64,000 nucleotides of DNA from Buxus sempervirens (Eukaryota > Streptophyta > Magnoliopsida > Buxales > Buxaceae), in the NCBI GenBank assembly GCA_947561395.2, contig OX387186.1, forward strand, positions 6,313,888 to 6,377,887, given 5' to 3'. The notes beneath the pieces are model-generated. The model worked only from the letters and a program-made list of their open reading frames with translations, ran no database searches and was not told where the DNA came from. Position numbers and translations under genes: made by a program. This document shows positions 34,338 through 46,769 of the stretch, in pieces (position 1 is the stretch's first letter; each line of letters starts with the position of its first letter).

Positions 34338-34768
34338 GAGAAAATTAATTTTTAGTGGTACGTTATCGAATTATTTAATATTTAGTCAGAAAAATTTGAG
34401 TTTTAATTTTTAGTGCACCTTTATCACAATAATTAATTTATAATATCATTTTACTATTACAAATCCAATATTCCAAAAATACCCTTATATTACTCATCCA
34501 AATGACTTGTACAAATCATTTTATTGATTTGTACAAGCTAATTTATTGACTTGTACAAGTTTAAAATGGTTTGTACAAGTCAATTTATTGATTGTACAAG
34601 CCCAGAAGTGAGTTGTATAAGGGTATTTTTGGAAGAATTTACGTGTGACAGTTAAATAGTATTAAAAATTAATTCTATTGATAAAGGTGTTCTAAAAGTT
34701 AAAACTCAAAACTTTTCTGACTAAATCTTAAATAATTTTATAAAGTACCACTAAAAATTAATTTTCTC
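34338..34768. mobile_element. Mutator-like fold-back MITE
   Basis: Both ends read GAGAAAATTAATTTTTAGTG inward, and the inverted repeats extend for about 110 bases. The element is flanked by ATTCAAGTT on both sides (34329-34337, 34769-34777), an exact 9-bp duplication typical of Mutator-like elements. The centre has several GACTTGTACAAG repeats at 34505-34610. Confidence 0.8.
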
Positions 34769-34979
34769 ATTCAAGTTTGCCACGTAGCTCTGGTCGCAGT
34801 TGGTTCGGCTTAAACCGTGAACCAATTGAACCAAGCCAGAATGGGTTTGGGTTAACGTTTTGTAAACCGAACCCTAAACCGAAATACATTTCTCTCCAAC
34901 GTAGGTTAGGGTTCTACTGACTCTGTACAATTGGGAGAACGAGGACGCAGTCTGCAATTTTCACCAAGGTATTCCAACA

Positions 34980-35105
34980 GCTCCTCTACCCCTTCTTTCT
35001 CTCTCTCTCTCTCTCTCATTGACGAACTCCATCTATTCGAACAGCTCCCCTACCCCTTCTCTCCCTCTCTCTCTCTCTCATTGACGAACTCTATCTATTT
35101 TCTCT
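34980..35105. repeat. Tandem duplication with CT-repeats in leader
   Basis: CCCCTTCT...CTCTCTCTCATTGACGAACTC occurs twice, about 60-65 bases apart. Pyrimidine-rich repeats like these are common in plant 5' leaders and lie 400-500 bases before the start codon at 35492. Confidence 0.65.
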
Positions 35106-35491
35106 CCGTCTCTATATCTCTTTCTGTCAAACGATCTTATCGTCTCTCTCTCTCTCTTTTCAAGAATATTTTGGGCCTAACGATTCAAATTTACGTTCGA
35201 AGTTGTTCTCTTGCCTCGGAATTCTCCCCTGAAAGCTTTATCAGAGACGAAGAAAGCTTCATATTCTTCAGATTTACAAGACGGTCTGATTTGTCATCGA
35301 GGGGTTTCAATTGATATTGAGAGCTTATAACTGGAATTTGATTAGAGAGAGTAGTGAAAGGGTCAAATTGGGAGCATTGTTGATTTGAATCTCTGAAACC
35401 CCTATAGAGAGGTTCACTGACCCTGAAAAGAATATAAAGTAGGAAACCCAGAGTGTCATCTCTTGTTTGAAACCTTACTGCGGTTAGTTAC

Positions 35492-38400
35492 ATGGATGCA
35501 AAAGCATTAGCCAAATTGAAGAGGGCTCATTCTCAACGCCACAGTAAGAAATATCATCCAAGTCATGCATCCAAAGCTCTTCCAACGGTTGCCAGTACTA
35601 GTGCCGAGAATGCAGATAAGCTTCCGGGAAAGAAAGTCAGGGAGAAGAACCGCCAATCGTCGCTCCCCTCAAATTGGGATCGCTATGGGGAAGAATCCAA
35701 TTCGGGTTCAGAAGATCCAACGCTCGACAGCAGGAACCAATCCACCGACGTAATTGTGCCCAAGAGTAAAGGGGCAGATTATGGGCACTTGATTTCTGAG
35801 GCTCAGGCTCAGTTGCAGTCTCAATCTATTCCTGATTCGGGGATCTTTCCTTCATTCGACGATGCTCTTCCTGGTATTTCCTTGCAGTTATTGTCATTCA
35901 CTAGTTTAATTGCTTTTCTCAACTATTCTTTATAAGCTGTTTAGAATTAACATAGAAAACTTGGTAAGTGTCTATTTGTTTGACCGATTGTTATCTTACG
36001 TGATTGATTTTAATGTTACCATGTTTTGAAGTGTTTGTTACGCGGTTCACTGCTGTCTATGGAAAATTTCAGTGGTGGTAGTCAATGTTAAGAACTTGAT
36101 AGGGGAAAAATGGTGGGGATGGGTGAGAAGGAAGTTGATATCTTGGACTTATTAGCTTAGTAAAAATGTGTTCACCTTAGTGGGGTAAGTTAGTCTTGGT
36201 TGGATGTGACATGCTCAACATTAAAATTTGTAAAAAATTTTATTAATTACAAAGAACGTACCATAAAAAGCTTTATTACTGCAAACTCTTGTTCTGAGAT
36301 CAAGAGAATGACCGAATGGACCAAGCATTTTTAAACCCTGTTGGTAAAGTTTGTTATCTAAACTATTCTTTGGAACCACTGGGAAACTATTTTGGAATGT
36401 TTGTGCGGTAATTAGATGGTTGGTTGTGTACTTGATATCTGTGTAGAGTTAAATTATTTATATTTGAAAGCTCATTGAAAACTTGGCATCTAGCCTGCAC
36501 ATGTTTATTCATAATACTAAAAGAGTACCCCGCTTTCAATTCACATGATAGTTTAGATAATATAAACAATTCATTTTTAGCATGATAGTTCCTTGGGTAG
36601 TAGACCTCTTTTGCTACCCCTTGGTCTTTAAGATTCTCCCCCTTCCAAACCCCTTTGTCTTCAACATCCTTGTTTGGAGACTTACGAATAGCTGAAATGG
36701 AGAAATTGGGATCACTGTTGGAAGACCTCCATTCAGTTGTTCTACAGTGTGCTATCCCGGATTGGTGGTATTGTCTATTTCCTCTAATTGCCTTTTCTCG
36801 ACTAAATCATGGTTGTCACATTTAAATTCTTCCATTCAGTTTGAAGACCCTCCTTTCCCCATCCTATGTTTGTAAAGCTCCAGGCCCCCTTACAGTTAAA
36901 GATTTCCTATGGACAGTTTTGCTTAACGGTATTAGTACCCTCGATAGCCTCCAAAGGAGGAGAGCTCATGCTCCATCACCAAATGTGCATTTGTTGTGCC
37001 TCAAGGATCCGGAAACAGTGAACCATCTCTTAGTTCACTGTGATGTGTTTGCCGAATTTTTTGGGTGCTAGCTGGATTTTCCAAGGACCTTGCTAGAACT
37101 GTTGAAACAATGGAGATTCCCATTCTTGAGAAAGAGAGGAAAGGTCCTGTTTGTTGCGGTCTTTTTTGCCACAATCTGTTCATTGTGGATGGCATGGAAT
37201 CAGTGTGTTTTTTCAAGGAGAGTGTATCAGGAAGTTAAGGGTTTTGGAGGATGTTTTGTCTCTTTCTGCTACACCTGGGAGTTTAGACTACTGTCTTCTA
37301 ATGATGTTTTAAGGGATTGGATTATTCTTGCTTTGGAAGCATGACTTGTGGGAGGCTTGCCTTGGGTTTAGTTGATGGTTAGTTGAGTATGATACAGTTG
37401 TTGTTTTATCTGGTGTACCTATTGGCTATACAAAAATGCTTTCTTTTTCCCTTTTCCCCCTCTCCTCTCTTGGGGTGGGGTGTGGTTTGAGGGGTGTGTG
37501 TATGTGGGGATGTCTGAGCATCTTCAAATAAATGAGCTATTTTGGCTTAGTCTAGATGACATCTTTTTAGGACATAAGTTTTACAGGTCACCTATTTGAT
37601 AATGTCATGTGCAGACCATGTTGCTTCTATTTGAATTGAGTAAAGTGAAGTAGTGAACATGAATTTTCATTTTAAACACATGATATTTCAAATTTTTATC
37701 ACAAGATTCCACATGAAACTGACTTGTAATTTTATTAGATTTTCATCAGGGTGTAAGCTCTATGCTTTCAGTCAGAGGAAAGGGCATCCTATCATGGGCT
37801 GGAGATAATAATTTCATTGTCGAGGATACAGATACTCTAAGTTATGAGGTGAGTGTCTTCATTTTTTATTTTTATTTTATCTGATAATTGGCGACATGAT
37901 TATAAAGGATCAAGAACAGCCTTTTTTTTTTGGTTGGTTTTGTTTTTGTTTTGTGGGGGGGGGGGGGGGGGGGGGGGGTGGTTCAAAAGGAATATGATTT
38001 TTAAGTAAAACAGGAAGAGATAGTATATAATTCTATGGGATGATCCAAGATAGATAAAGCTTTAAAAGTCCATTGAAGACTGTCAAAATAAAAGATTCTG
38101 TTGCAGCCCTTTTCTTGGAGAAACCATCAGCCTTGTAGTCAGCAGATCCAGGAACCGAAGAGAATGTATCATTCACTCATTTGGAAAGATTCCAATATAT
38201 TTTAACCAATCAAGAAACCCATGTGGAGCCTAATCTAGCTCTTTGCACCCAAGTGATGATTGAGAGCAAAAGATCATTCCTACTTTATTTACCATCTCTA
38301 GCCAGATGGAAAAGTTGTTGAAGGTGCTGCCTTTATGGTACTTATCATTCCCAAGGGAGGATTGCTTTTCTAGGTAGGAGGGGGAATGCCTTGTATAGGA

Positions 38401-41400
38401 TGGTACCCTACACTATATTTTGAGATTTTAGAAGGAAAAAAAATAATAGGATTTTTTTAGGGCATCAATACACCTTGAGAGGCTGTTAGGGATTCCATAG
38501 TGATTTTATGAACTACTTGGGTTCATACATTTGACCTTGTTTACTGACAATTTGCATTTAATATCAGATTGTATTCCTCCTTCTGGCTTTATAAATTTTA
38601 TTTTTTATCCTATGTTCTTTGAAGTTTCCTTGAAGTCATAATTAACCTTAACCTTATTATTTTCTTATCTTCTTTTCTTTTTGTTCTTTTTTTTTCCCCG
38701 CATGTGGTGGCTTGCTTGTGTTATCTTCTTGTTTTATTATGTCTTATATTTCTCCTTATTTTTTGCATTGTTGATCAGGCATCATTTCTTTCCATGGATC
38801 TGCATGCTCTTGCAGAACAACTTGCAAAAGTAGATCTTCCACAAAGGCTTTTCATAGAAGCAGATCTTTTACCTACAGACCTGGTATGTTGAATTTCCAA
38901 ATTTGATCTGCATAATCACATGCAGTCCTTTTATTTACCCATTGTTTTATGGAAAAAGGATTTCTGGTGCATCCCATCAGGTTTATTTTCCTGTCATTAC
39001 ATTTTTCTTCTAGCAAGTGGTGTGAATCGTGTGATGACATGACCTGTCCCGACTGTCCACCCTGATAGATTTTACTCGTGATAGGCTACATGGATGATAC
39101 TTCAACCGACATAACTCCGTTGGCATGCATGTATGATATTCTGTCATAAGTAATATCAGCCATCAAGTCTTTATTTTCTTATTTTTTGGGGTAGGCCATT
39201 TGGCAGATGAGTTTGGGGCTGAAACATATTGTGATTAGATCAGGTGAAATTACGCATGAACAGTTGAGGTTTTATAAAATATAAATAGTCTGCCACACAT
39301 GAACTTCCATGTCACTATGGGATTCTTATTCTAGTGTGTCAAATAGTCTTCCTGCACTCTTTTTTTTGCTATTGTTGTTGCTATTAATATTACTAGGAGA
39401 GACACGTGCATACTGCACGTCCTTACCCTTAATGTAGCATATAAATAGGGATTTGAATTCGAATGTGGAAAGAGTAGTGGGGTGATTATAGTTTGGGATT
39501 GTTTTAGTTGGGGAGGGCCATAGTTGGGGGAAAAAAAGGGAGGCCAGAATCTTGAGGGAATATTCCCCCCTGTTCCCTTTATTAATAGTATAGATTCGTT
39601 AGATACAGTTAAATATGGATGTCATTAGTATTATTCCACATGAACAAGCCAGGTTTTATAAATCGTCTGCCACACCTGAACTTCCATGTCACTCTGGGAT
39701 TCTTATTCTGGTGTGTCTTATAGTCTTCCTGCCATCTTTTGTTGTTCTTGTCATTGCTATTAATATTATTTATTTACAGTTAAATTAGATGCCATTGATA
39801 TTTAGAAAAAGTAACTTCAAAGTATGAGAGAAGACATACCAGATCATTTCTGTACACTAAACACTAAAAAATAGTCAAACATGGTTCTTCTATACTGGTC
39901 CATTTGAATTTGTCTAACAGATGTAGCCCAAAAGAAGATCAAAACTTGAATTTTGTCAGCCACCTTTCAACACCTCTCCCATTTGGAGTATATTTATATT
40001 GTTCTGCTCCCGTAATCTGTAGACCATGTTTCATGAACTTGGGTTCCGGTGCTTAATGTAGGTTTGTGTCTAGGTGTTAAGACATCTAATCATCATATCA
40101 TATGAAGTCTCCATACTGTGTATTTTATATTTATTTTAAGATAAGGAATAACTAAAAAACACTTGTACTTAGTATCAGTTTTTACACTTTGGAACCTTGA
40201 TGATTTTGTATATAATGAAGATAGAGAAGACACATGTTTAGAATGACACAAATATATGTGAAAAAATATATATTTGGAGACAACTATGAAGGATGAGATG
40301 GATTCCATGGCCATACCTATCTGGTGTCACGTCAACATGGTAACTTCGGGCTGTATAGGAGAGCCTGTGTAGCCATGCCCCCATCTGAAATTCTGGTTTC
40401 CATGCCCCTAACTATCTGGTGTCATGTCAACATGGTAACTTCGGGCTGTGTAGGAGAGTCTGTGTAGCCGTGCCCCCATCTGAAATTCTCTGCACTGTAA
40501 AATCTAGCCTTTTTTCTCAGAAGGTTTAATGATTGACATGCGAGCCATTGACCAGATTAAAGAAAGCCCTCAATAGGGGCCGACTAATCCCAAACTGATT
40601 GTTTTGTCCCCACTAGCCATTTCAATATCTAGAATGGTTAAGGAGATGGAAAGCATTCTACTCATCTTCAAATCAAAAGGAACATGTGAGAGAGAAATTA
40701 GCCTTGGTTTATTAGGTAGTGCTTTATAAGATATTTGGTTAAGCTACCATCAGGATTGAAAAAATTACTCCTTGGGATCCATGTGGCAAGAACTCTTGGT
40801 ACTCTTGGGCCTACAAAGGGCAACAAAAAACAACTTCAAGTGTAATATGCAGTTCCTGCACCACTTCATGGTGCACCTGGGTTTTTCTTTCGCTTGGATA
40901 AGCGCTTTGTAGAGCCTTTATGAATATAATGAAACTTTGTCTACTTGTCTGTAGTCTTTGTACTATGACTCTGACTGAATTTTCAAGGCTAATGTTGATA
41001 TGAACATGATTAAATACATGAGTTATTTCCCTGATGTAGCTTAATAATTTAGGATGAAATCCTCAAGCTAGGATACCCAAGAATTTTAGAACAAAAAACT
41101 TAAGAGAAAAAAAAAACCAAGGGAAGGCGTCTCACCCCCCAAGCTCTTGGCTTCTCACCTTGAACTAAGACTTAAGGAATCTCTCCTTAAAAAAATGATT
41201 TGCTGTATGATTCTCTGATTATCCATTATGAAACTGTTCCCCTTTTTATAGAGGTTACAAAACTTCCTATAAAGGAATAATAAAAACTTTCTAAACTTGA
41301 AATAGAAACATTGCAATCCTCTTATTGCTAAAACAGAATATAGAAACTTCCTAAACTGAAATAGGAAACTATCAAAATAAGAAACTGCAGCTACCTTCCT

Positions 41401-42990
41401 AATACTGAAACAGAAAATAGAAAGACTTTCCTAATATTGAAATAGGAAACTACTAAAATAAGAAACTTTTAGAAACAAAATCTCTAAACAGCTTGTAGCT
41501 TTATTTAGTAGCTTCTAAAAATCTCCTGCATCATTCCCACATTTTGATCAGTTGCATATAGCAAGTATACAGATCTTGATTGTAAAGCTTTATATATCCA
41601 AAGCTTCCTACCCATATGCTCTTTCTTGGTACACGGTCCCGGGGGCTTTAGATTCATCTTTCCTTAGCTTTATTGTGTAAAAAAAGATTAAAATAGCCTT
41701 AATTTATTTCGTGAGCTATAATTATGTCTAGGATGAAAACAGCACAAAGTGAATGCTTATTTTAAAATAAAATAAAAAGAAAGAAAAAAGAAAAAATAGA
41801 ATAATGGGTCACTTGCCAAAGACTATTTCTTACAATCAATATCATATTGACTTGACTTGGTCAAGGGTTAGAATAAACCTGTTTATATATTCTTATAGTT
41901 TTATTCTGAGTGCTTTAAACATCTGATGCCATGGTCTTCTCTTTTATGACATTCACTTTAACAGTTAATAATGATATAGTGTTAGGGATCAATAGGTTAA
42001 TATAACGGCCATCATTTTTTTTTTCCCATTTTAAACATTGGTATCGAGTCATTTTGGGTTACTATTGTAAAATTATACTTCTTAGTAATGACTAAATTAT
42101 ATCTATTTAATTGAGTACTGTAATAGTAATATTTTGATGATAATTCTAAGCTATTACATCCATTAATTACACTGTCTTAAACTGCAACTTTTTATATGTA
42201 ACTTGAATGTCTGTCACATGTTTAAACTCTGTGGAATGACAAAATCAACTGAATATGTGATGGTTAAATGTTTAATCATCTTTTATTTTTTTCTAGTTTA
42301 TAGATCCTAATCTTTTATGCTTCATACTTACAGTGGGCCGAGGGATCAAACAAAAGAAACAATCAGGAATTTGAGCTGGCAGAAACAACACATGAAAGTA
42401 ATGCAGCTAAACAAATTTTGGATGAACTAGAAGTTACAGGTCATGCTGATGGGGGAATTATTTTTGACCCAGAGGGCAATATTACATCATCTAGGACATT
42501 TGACAATGAGCTCAGATTGAGGATGGTTCAAGGCACCAGGCAAGCAGACCAGGTTGAGGATGGTTCAAGGCACTTTGAGCAAACTGACTCAAGCATTATA
42601 GAATCCTTAGCAGAACTCAAAGTAACTTCTGCTGTGGATTCAAGGACTAGATTTGAGGTGGCAGCAGCTGAAGCAGAGCTTGATGTGCTCCTCGAATCAC
42701 TTGGTGGTACAAAGTTCTCTGATTTGTCTGGCTCTACTCAGAATCCTTGTAACAAATATCCTGTTTCACCACAACCTTCAAATCAAGGCCGGAGTTCATC
42801 TAAGAATATGCCTATGTTCACCAATCTTGATGATGCAGTTGATGACCTAATCCAGGAAACATCCGATACAGGGAACCAACCTGATATAGCCCAACCACAG
42901 GAAAAGGATTTCCAACTTTGTCTTCCCTCTGCTTCTGGTCCTAATCCTAAATTACTGGATGAATTTGATTCCTGGCTGGATACCATTTGA
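35492..42990 (+). CDS. Plant-conserved protein of unknown function, four exons
   Basis: Exons 35492-35873, 37739-37848, 38779-38883 and 42334-42990 join in frame with GT-AG introns (phases 1, 0, 0) to give 417 residues. The N-terminus (MDAKALAKLKRAHSQRHSKK) is basic. SNWDRYGEE and DVIVPKSKGADYGHLISEAQ follow. Exons 2 and 3 give GILSWAGDNNFIVEDTDT and ASFLSMDLHALAEQLAKVDL, then RLFIEADLLPTDL. The C-terminal part is acidic with a helix-prone FEVAAAEAELDVLLESLG and ends LLDEFDSWLDTI. I see no signal peptide, membrane segment or catalytic motif. I believe this is a conserved plant family without an established function, but I cannot name it. Intron 1 holds a LINE fragment; intron 3 (3.45 kb) holds a Helitron and tandem duplications. 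No stop or frameshift is visible. Confidence 0.8.
36590..37560 (+). mobile_element. LINE fragment in intron 1
   Basis: The plus strand encodes TVKDFLWTVLLNGISTLDSL, QRRRAHAPSPNVHLLCL and ETVNHLLVHCDVF, the zinc-knuckle region of a plant LINE, then a stop and LFVAVFFATICSLWMAWNQC. It lies in the same orientation as the host gene. Ends and duplication were not found; outer limits are approximate. Confidence 0.7.
37955..37978 (+). repeat. Run of 24 G residues in intron 2
   Basis: An uninterrupted G tract follows a T-rich stretch with TGGTTGGTTTTG. Such a run is rare in plant DNA, can form a quadruplex, and may be wrong in length because of sequencing or assembly. Confidence 0.9.
39250..39790. 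repeat. Local duplication carrying a Helitron in one copy
   Basis: GTCTGCCACAC.TGAACTTCCA, GGGATTCTTATTCT.GTGTG and ATTGCTATTAATATTA-like text occur at about 39288-39392 and 39666-39770. The first copy is interrupted by the Helitron at 39393; the second is not. Confidence 0.8.
39393..39594 (-). mobile_element. Helitron-like element, subfamily A, with empty-site paralogue
   Basis: On the minus strand it starts TCTATACTATTAATAAAGGG, has GGGGGGAATATTCC near the start, and ends with the hairpin GACGTGCAGTATGCACGTGTC, then TCTCCTAG. It sits between A and T. The duplicate at about 39755-39775 keeps the unfilled sequence AATATTATT, confirming 202 bp inserted without target-site duplication. Confidence 0.8.
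40303..40491. repeat. 95-bp tandem duplication
   Basis: TCTGGTGTCA.GTCAACATGG, TAACTTCGGGCTGT and GCCCCCATCTGAAATTCT occur twice in direct succession with a few base changes. Confidence 0.85.
41090..41530. repeat. Repeat-rich intron segment
   Basis: TTTCCTAATATTGAAATAGG- and CTGAAATAGGAAACTA-type motifs recur several times between 41270 and 41470. It looks like transposon debris within intron 3; I could not assign a class. Confidence 0.4.
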
Positions 42991-42999
42991 CTGTTGCTA

Positions 43000-44130
43000 A
43001 GTTAATGGTACTCGGTTAGGAAATTGGGTGGCTATGTGTTGGCTCATCAATAGAAAGATTGTGTTTGTTTTTAGGTTCTCCTTGCTTGTGTACCGCACAG
43101 GAAAGACATTCAAGGTAAAATGATCCATCAGTTGAAGCAGGCTTGTGGTCACATTTGTGGATTTACTATGTGGATCAAAGACATTGTTAGATTGGAGGAT
43201 CTTGGTCATTTTATTCATCATATTACCTGACACATGGGTAAAAACAAGGTGGAATTATTTGAAATAACGAGTAGAGGTTATTTTTCAAGCAAATACTTTC
43301 CCATGGGCATTTCCATGCTGGATAATGACAAGTGGCTTCTGTATTGGTATTGGAAGAGGATGCTGGAGTTTGATTTTTTGTGGTAGAAGCTAACTGGTGA
43401 GGCATGGGCAGTGGCAGACTCCAGAAAACTTGGCTGTTTCTGGCTGCATCAGTGATGTAAGGGGTGCCATCAAACTTTGTCTCCAAAATATTGAATGAAG
43501 TGGCTGATATATTCCATTTGACCATTCCCAAGTTTGTCTGATACAGAAACAAATATAATATGTGCTGTTCTCAAGGATTAACTTTAATGAATTGCCGATT
43601 TGGTAAAGAATGACTACATTTTTTACTCAAACCTTTTATAAGTTGGAGACTAGATGGTATCCATTCTAATCATCTAGAATGCTAAGAAGGACGGTAGTGC
43701 AGAACCTTCCAGCAGGGCCAGGAATTGAACATTAAATTATCATTTCTTCCATGCACATACCTCAGGATTCATGACCTGCCCCTCAATGTACTAAGGTCTA
43801 TGGAGTGTGTAGTTTTCGATGACGACAAGATTTTGATGCCGTGCTGGACGGAGTGGTAGAAATTTTTGGGAGTAAGAATTTAAGATTTTGATTCTGCAGA
43901 CTGGGCTGCCAATCAGAAGGTCAACAATTTCAGGTAGGCCCTTTCATCATCTTATGTATTATCTGCTTCTGCTCCATGTAATGACAGTTCTGGTTTATGT
44001 AAGAAAACCAAAATATGTCTCTAATGAAAAAAAGCAAAGACAATTAAACTACACACGTTGAGAAATTATTGTGGAAATGAGGATATCTGTAAGAAATATC
44101 ATACCTTTGAGTAAATAAAATGCATGATGA
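43000..44130. other. 3' flank of the four-exon gene
   Basis: No coding frame beyond the stop at 42990. The first part is the probable 3' untranslated region. Much of it recurs in the decayed duplicate downstream (46070-46765). Confidence 0.5.
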
Positions 44131-44134
44131 CATT

Positions 44135-44920
44135 TCTTCCATGTATCTACATTCTACAGAAAGGGGACAAATAGTAATAGCCTCTAATTTGAACTTTCCC
44201 ATATGTTCTTCATCTCTCATTTCTCTCCAAGCTTTTTAGTCTTTCAATTATCATTTCAAAGGTCTTGAATTGTAGCTCTTTTTTTTTTTTCCTCTATAGC
44301 TCATCTACATTAAAACCTGATTGAAGAAGGTCATTTTGCAGATGAGGCTTGAGAGGCTTACGGTTTGTACCTTATAGAAACATCCCAAAAATTTATCAAG
44401 CTCCAACAAACTAGTAACTCTAGTAGAATTATTATGGACAACATAACACAGAATTTATTAAAACCTTTCAGTCTTCAAAATGTCAATTTCCTTCTTGGGC
44501 TCTCTTTGTTTTTTGGAAATCCAATCTGAACCTTGTAGAAGACCAAGAACCAATAAAATTGTAGCTTGTATCCTTAGTAATCTGTGACATTGGGCCATTC
44601 ACCAATTATGTTGTTATTTCTTACTACCTTATAGCTTTCGTGGATTTTGTATTAGGAATTCATTAATCTATATTTTCTAGAAATGATCATATTATGAGCA
44701 CATTGATCTACCTAATGAGGCATAAGAATGAGGTCAACTCTAGCTTCCAAAACTTCCATATAACCCAACCTGATAACATATTTAAATTCTTCATCTAGAT
44801 ATTCAAAGGTGGGACATATATTCACTTGTTACATCTTTTATTTCCAAAGTGAACGCTTTTTCAGGATCACTTTGGATCACTTTGGAAATAGAAGATATAA
44901 ATTTCAGGATTATATGATGC
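44135..44920. other. Spacer between the two duplicate segments
   Basis: No gene. A short inverted repeat (TTTATTTCCAAAGTGA and TCACTTTGGAAATAGAA) lies at about 44838-44900. Confidence 0.45.
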
Positions 44921-46765
44921 CCAGCCTAGGATGAACACAGTGAAAAGTGAACGCATTCTTTAAGAGAAAAAAAAGGAAAAATAGAACAATGTGTCACTTG
45001 CCAATGACTTTCTTCCAACCAATGTAATATTTGAATTGGTAAAAAGTTAAAATAAACCCTGTTTATATATTCTTATAGTTTCATTCTGAGTGCTCTTAAA
45101 ATCTGATGCCATGGTCTTCGCTTTTATCTCATTCACTGTTAACAGGTATTAGTGGTATAGCGTTAAGCACTCCATTTTAAGCATATGTTAATAAAACAAC
45201 CATCAATTCTGAGCTGTTACAATCATGAATTACACTGTCTTAAACTGCGACTTTTAATATGTTTTGCACGTTTAAACATTGTGGATTAACAAAGTAAACT
45301 GAAAATGTGGTGAATAAATGTTTAATATTCTTTCATTTGTTTCTGGTTTATAGATCCTAATCTTTTCTGCTTCATAATTACAGTGTGCGGAAGGATCAAG
45401 GAAAGAAATAATCAGGAACATGACCTGATGGAAATAAACATGAAAGTAATGCAGCTGAATAAATTTTGGATGAACTGGAACTTCTTGGTCATGCTGCTGG
45501 AAAGATGATTTTTTATCCAGAAAACAAGATTTCATCATCTAGGACATTTGACAGTAAAAACTTACAGACCCACTGATGCCCAGTCAAGGAACCAGGCAAG
45601 CATATCAGGTTAAGGATGGTTCAAGGCAATTTGATCAAACTGACTCGAGCATTGCAGAGTCCATATGTAGCAGAACTCAATGTGATTTCTGTTGTAGATT
45701 CGAGGACTAGACTTGAGGCAGAAGCAGCTGAACAGAGCTTGGTGTGCTTCTTGACTCGTTTGGTGGTACAAAGTTCTCTGATTTGTCTGGCTCTACTCAG
45801 AAGCCTGTTAACAAATATCCAGTTTGACCACAAGAACCTTCTACATCATTCTTAGGGGGGACCGACGACCACATCTATGGGTCCGCAATCTTCAAATCAA
45901 GGCTATGTGTTGATGCAGTAGATTACCTAATCCAGGAAACGTCCAAAATAGTGAACCAACCTGCTATGGCCCGACCACAGGAAAAGGCGTTACATCTTCG
46001 TCATCCCTCTGCTTCCGGTCCCAAGTCTAAAGTACTGGACGGTTTCAATTCATGGCGAGATACCATTTAACTGTTGCGAAGTTAATAATACCGGCTTCGG
46101 CAATTGACTGGTTACATCGATGATGACGGGCGCCTTCTGTGCTATTCGAAGAACATGGCTGTTTCTTTGCTACATCAATGATTTGATGGGATGCCACCAA
46201 AAGTTGTCTCCAAGTAACCACTCCCAAGTTTGTCAGCTACAGAAACAAATACAATATGCGCCGTGCTTGAGAACGACTTCAATGAACTGCGGACTTGGTA
46301 AAGAATGACTACGTATTTGACTCGAACTAATTCCAATTTGAGAGGCTAAATCGTATATATCCACCCTTATTTATCATTATCTTGCATGGACATGCCACAG
46401 GGTTCATGAGCCGCCGCCTCGGTGCAGTAGGATCTCTGGATTGTTAAAGGAATATATTCAATAACAAGACGATGTTGATGCCGTGCCGGCCGGAGGAGTA
46501 GAAATTTTGGGAGTACAGAGTTGAAGAATTTGGGCTGCCAATTGGAGGTCAACTATTCCGGGTAGGTTCTCTCATCATCACCATTTGTTTATCTGTATCT
46601 GCTTCCATGTAATGACAGTTATGGTTGACGTAAGAAGTATGTCTGTAATGAAGAAAATCGAAGACAATTACACTACACGCAACAAGAAATCATTGTGCAA
46701 ATGGTAAGTGTCTTGAAGAAGTATCTTACCTTTGAGTAAGCAAAATGCATGATGACATCTCCTTA
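44920..46765 (+). pseudogene. Decayed tandem duplicate of exon 4 and 3' flank
   Basis: The segment follows 41720-44130 in order: GTGTCACTTGCCAA, CCTGTTTATATATTCTTATAG, TGATGCCATGGTCTTC, TAGATCCTAATCTTTT.TGCTTC and TTACAG, then the exon-like part from about 45385. That part keeps stretches such as SLAELKVTSAVDSRTR in broken form and an end like the parent's SWLDTI (SWRDTI) at about 46069. Several small insertions and deletions break the frame, and a shared end lies near AAAATGCATGATGACAT. It can be used to date or polarise changes in the working exon. Confidence 0.8.
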
Positions 46766-46769
46766 AGAT

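Noticed and set aside
34931..35314. 127-codon frame rich in Ser/Leu upstream of the four-exon gene
   Set aside because: It is produced by CT repeats in the leader; the gene's own start at 35492 fits the spliced frame.
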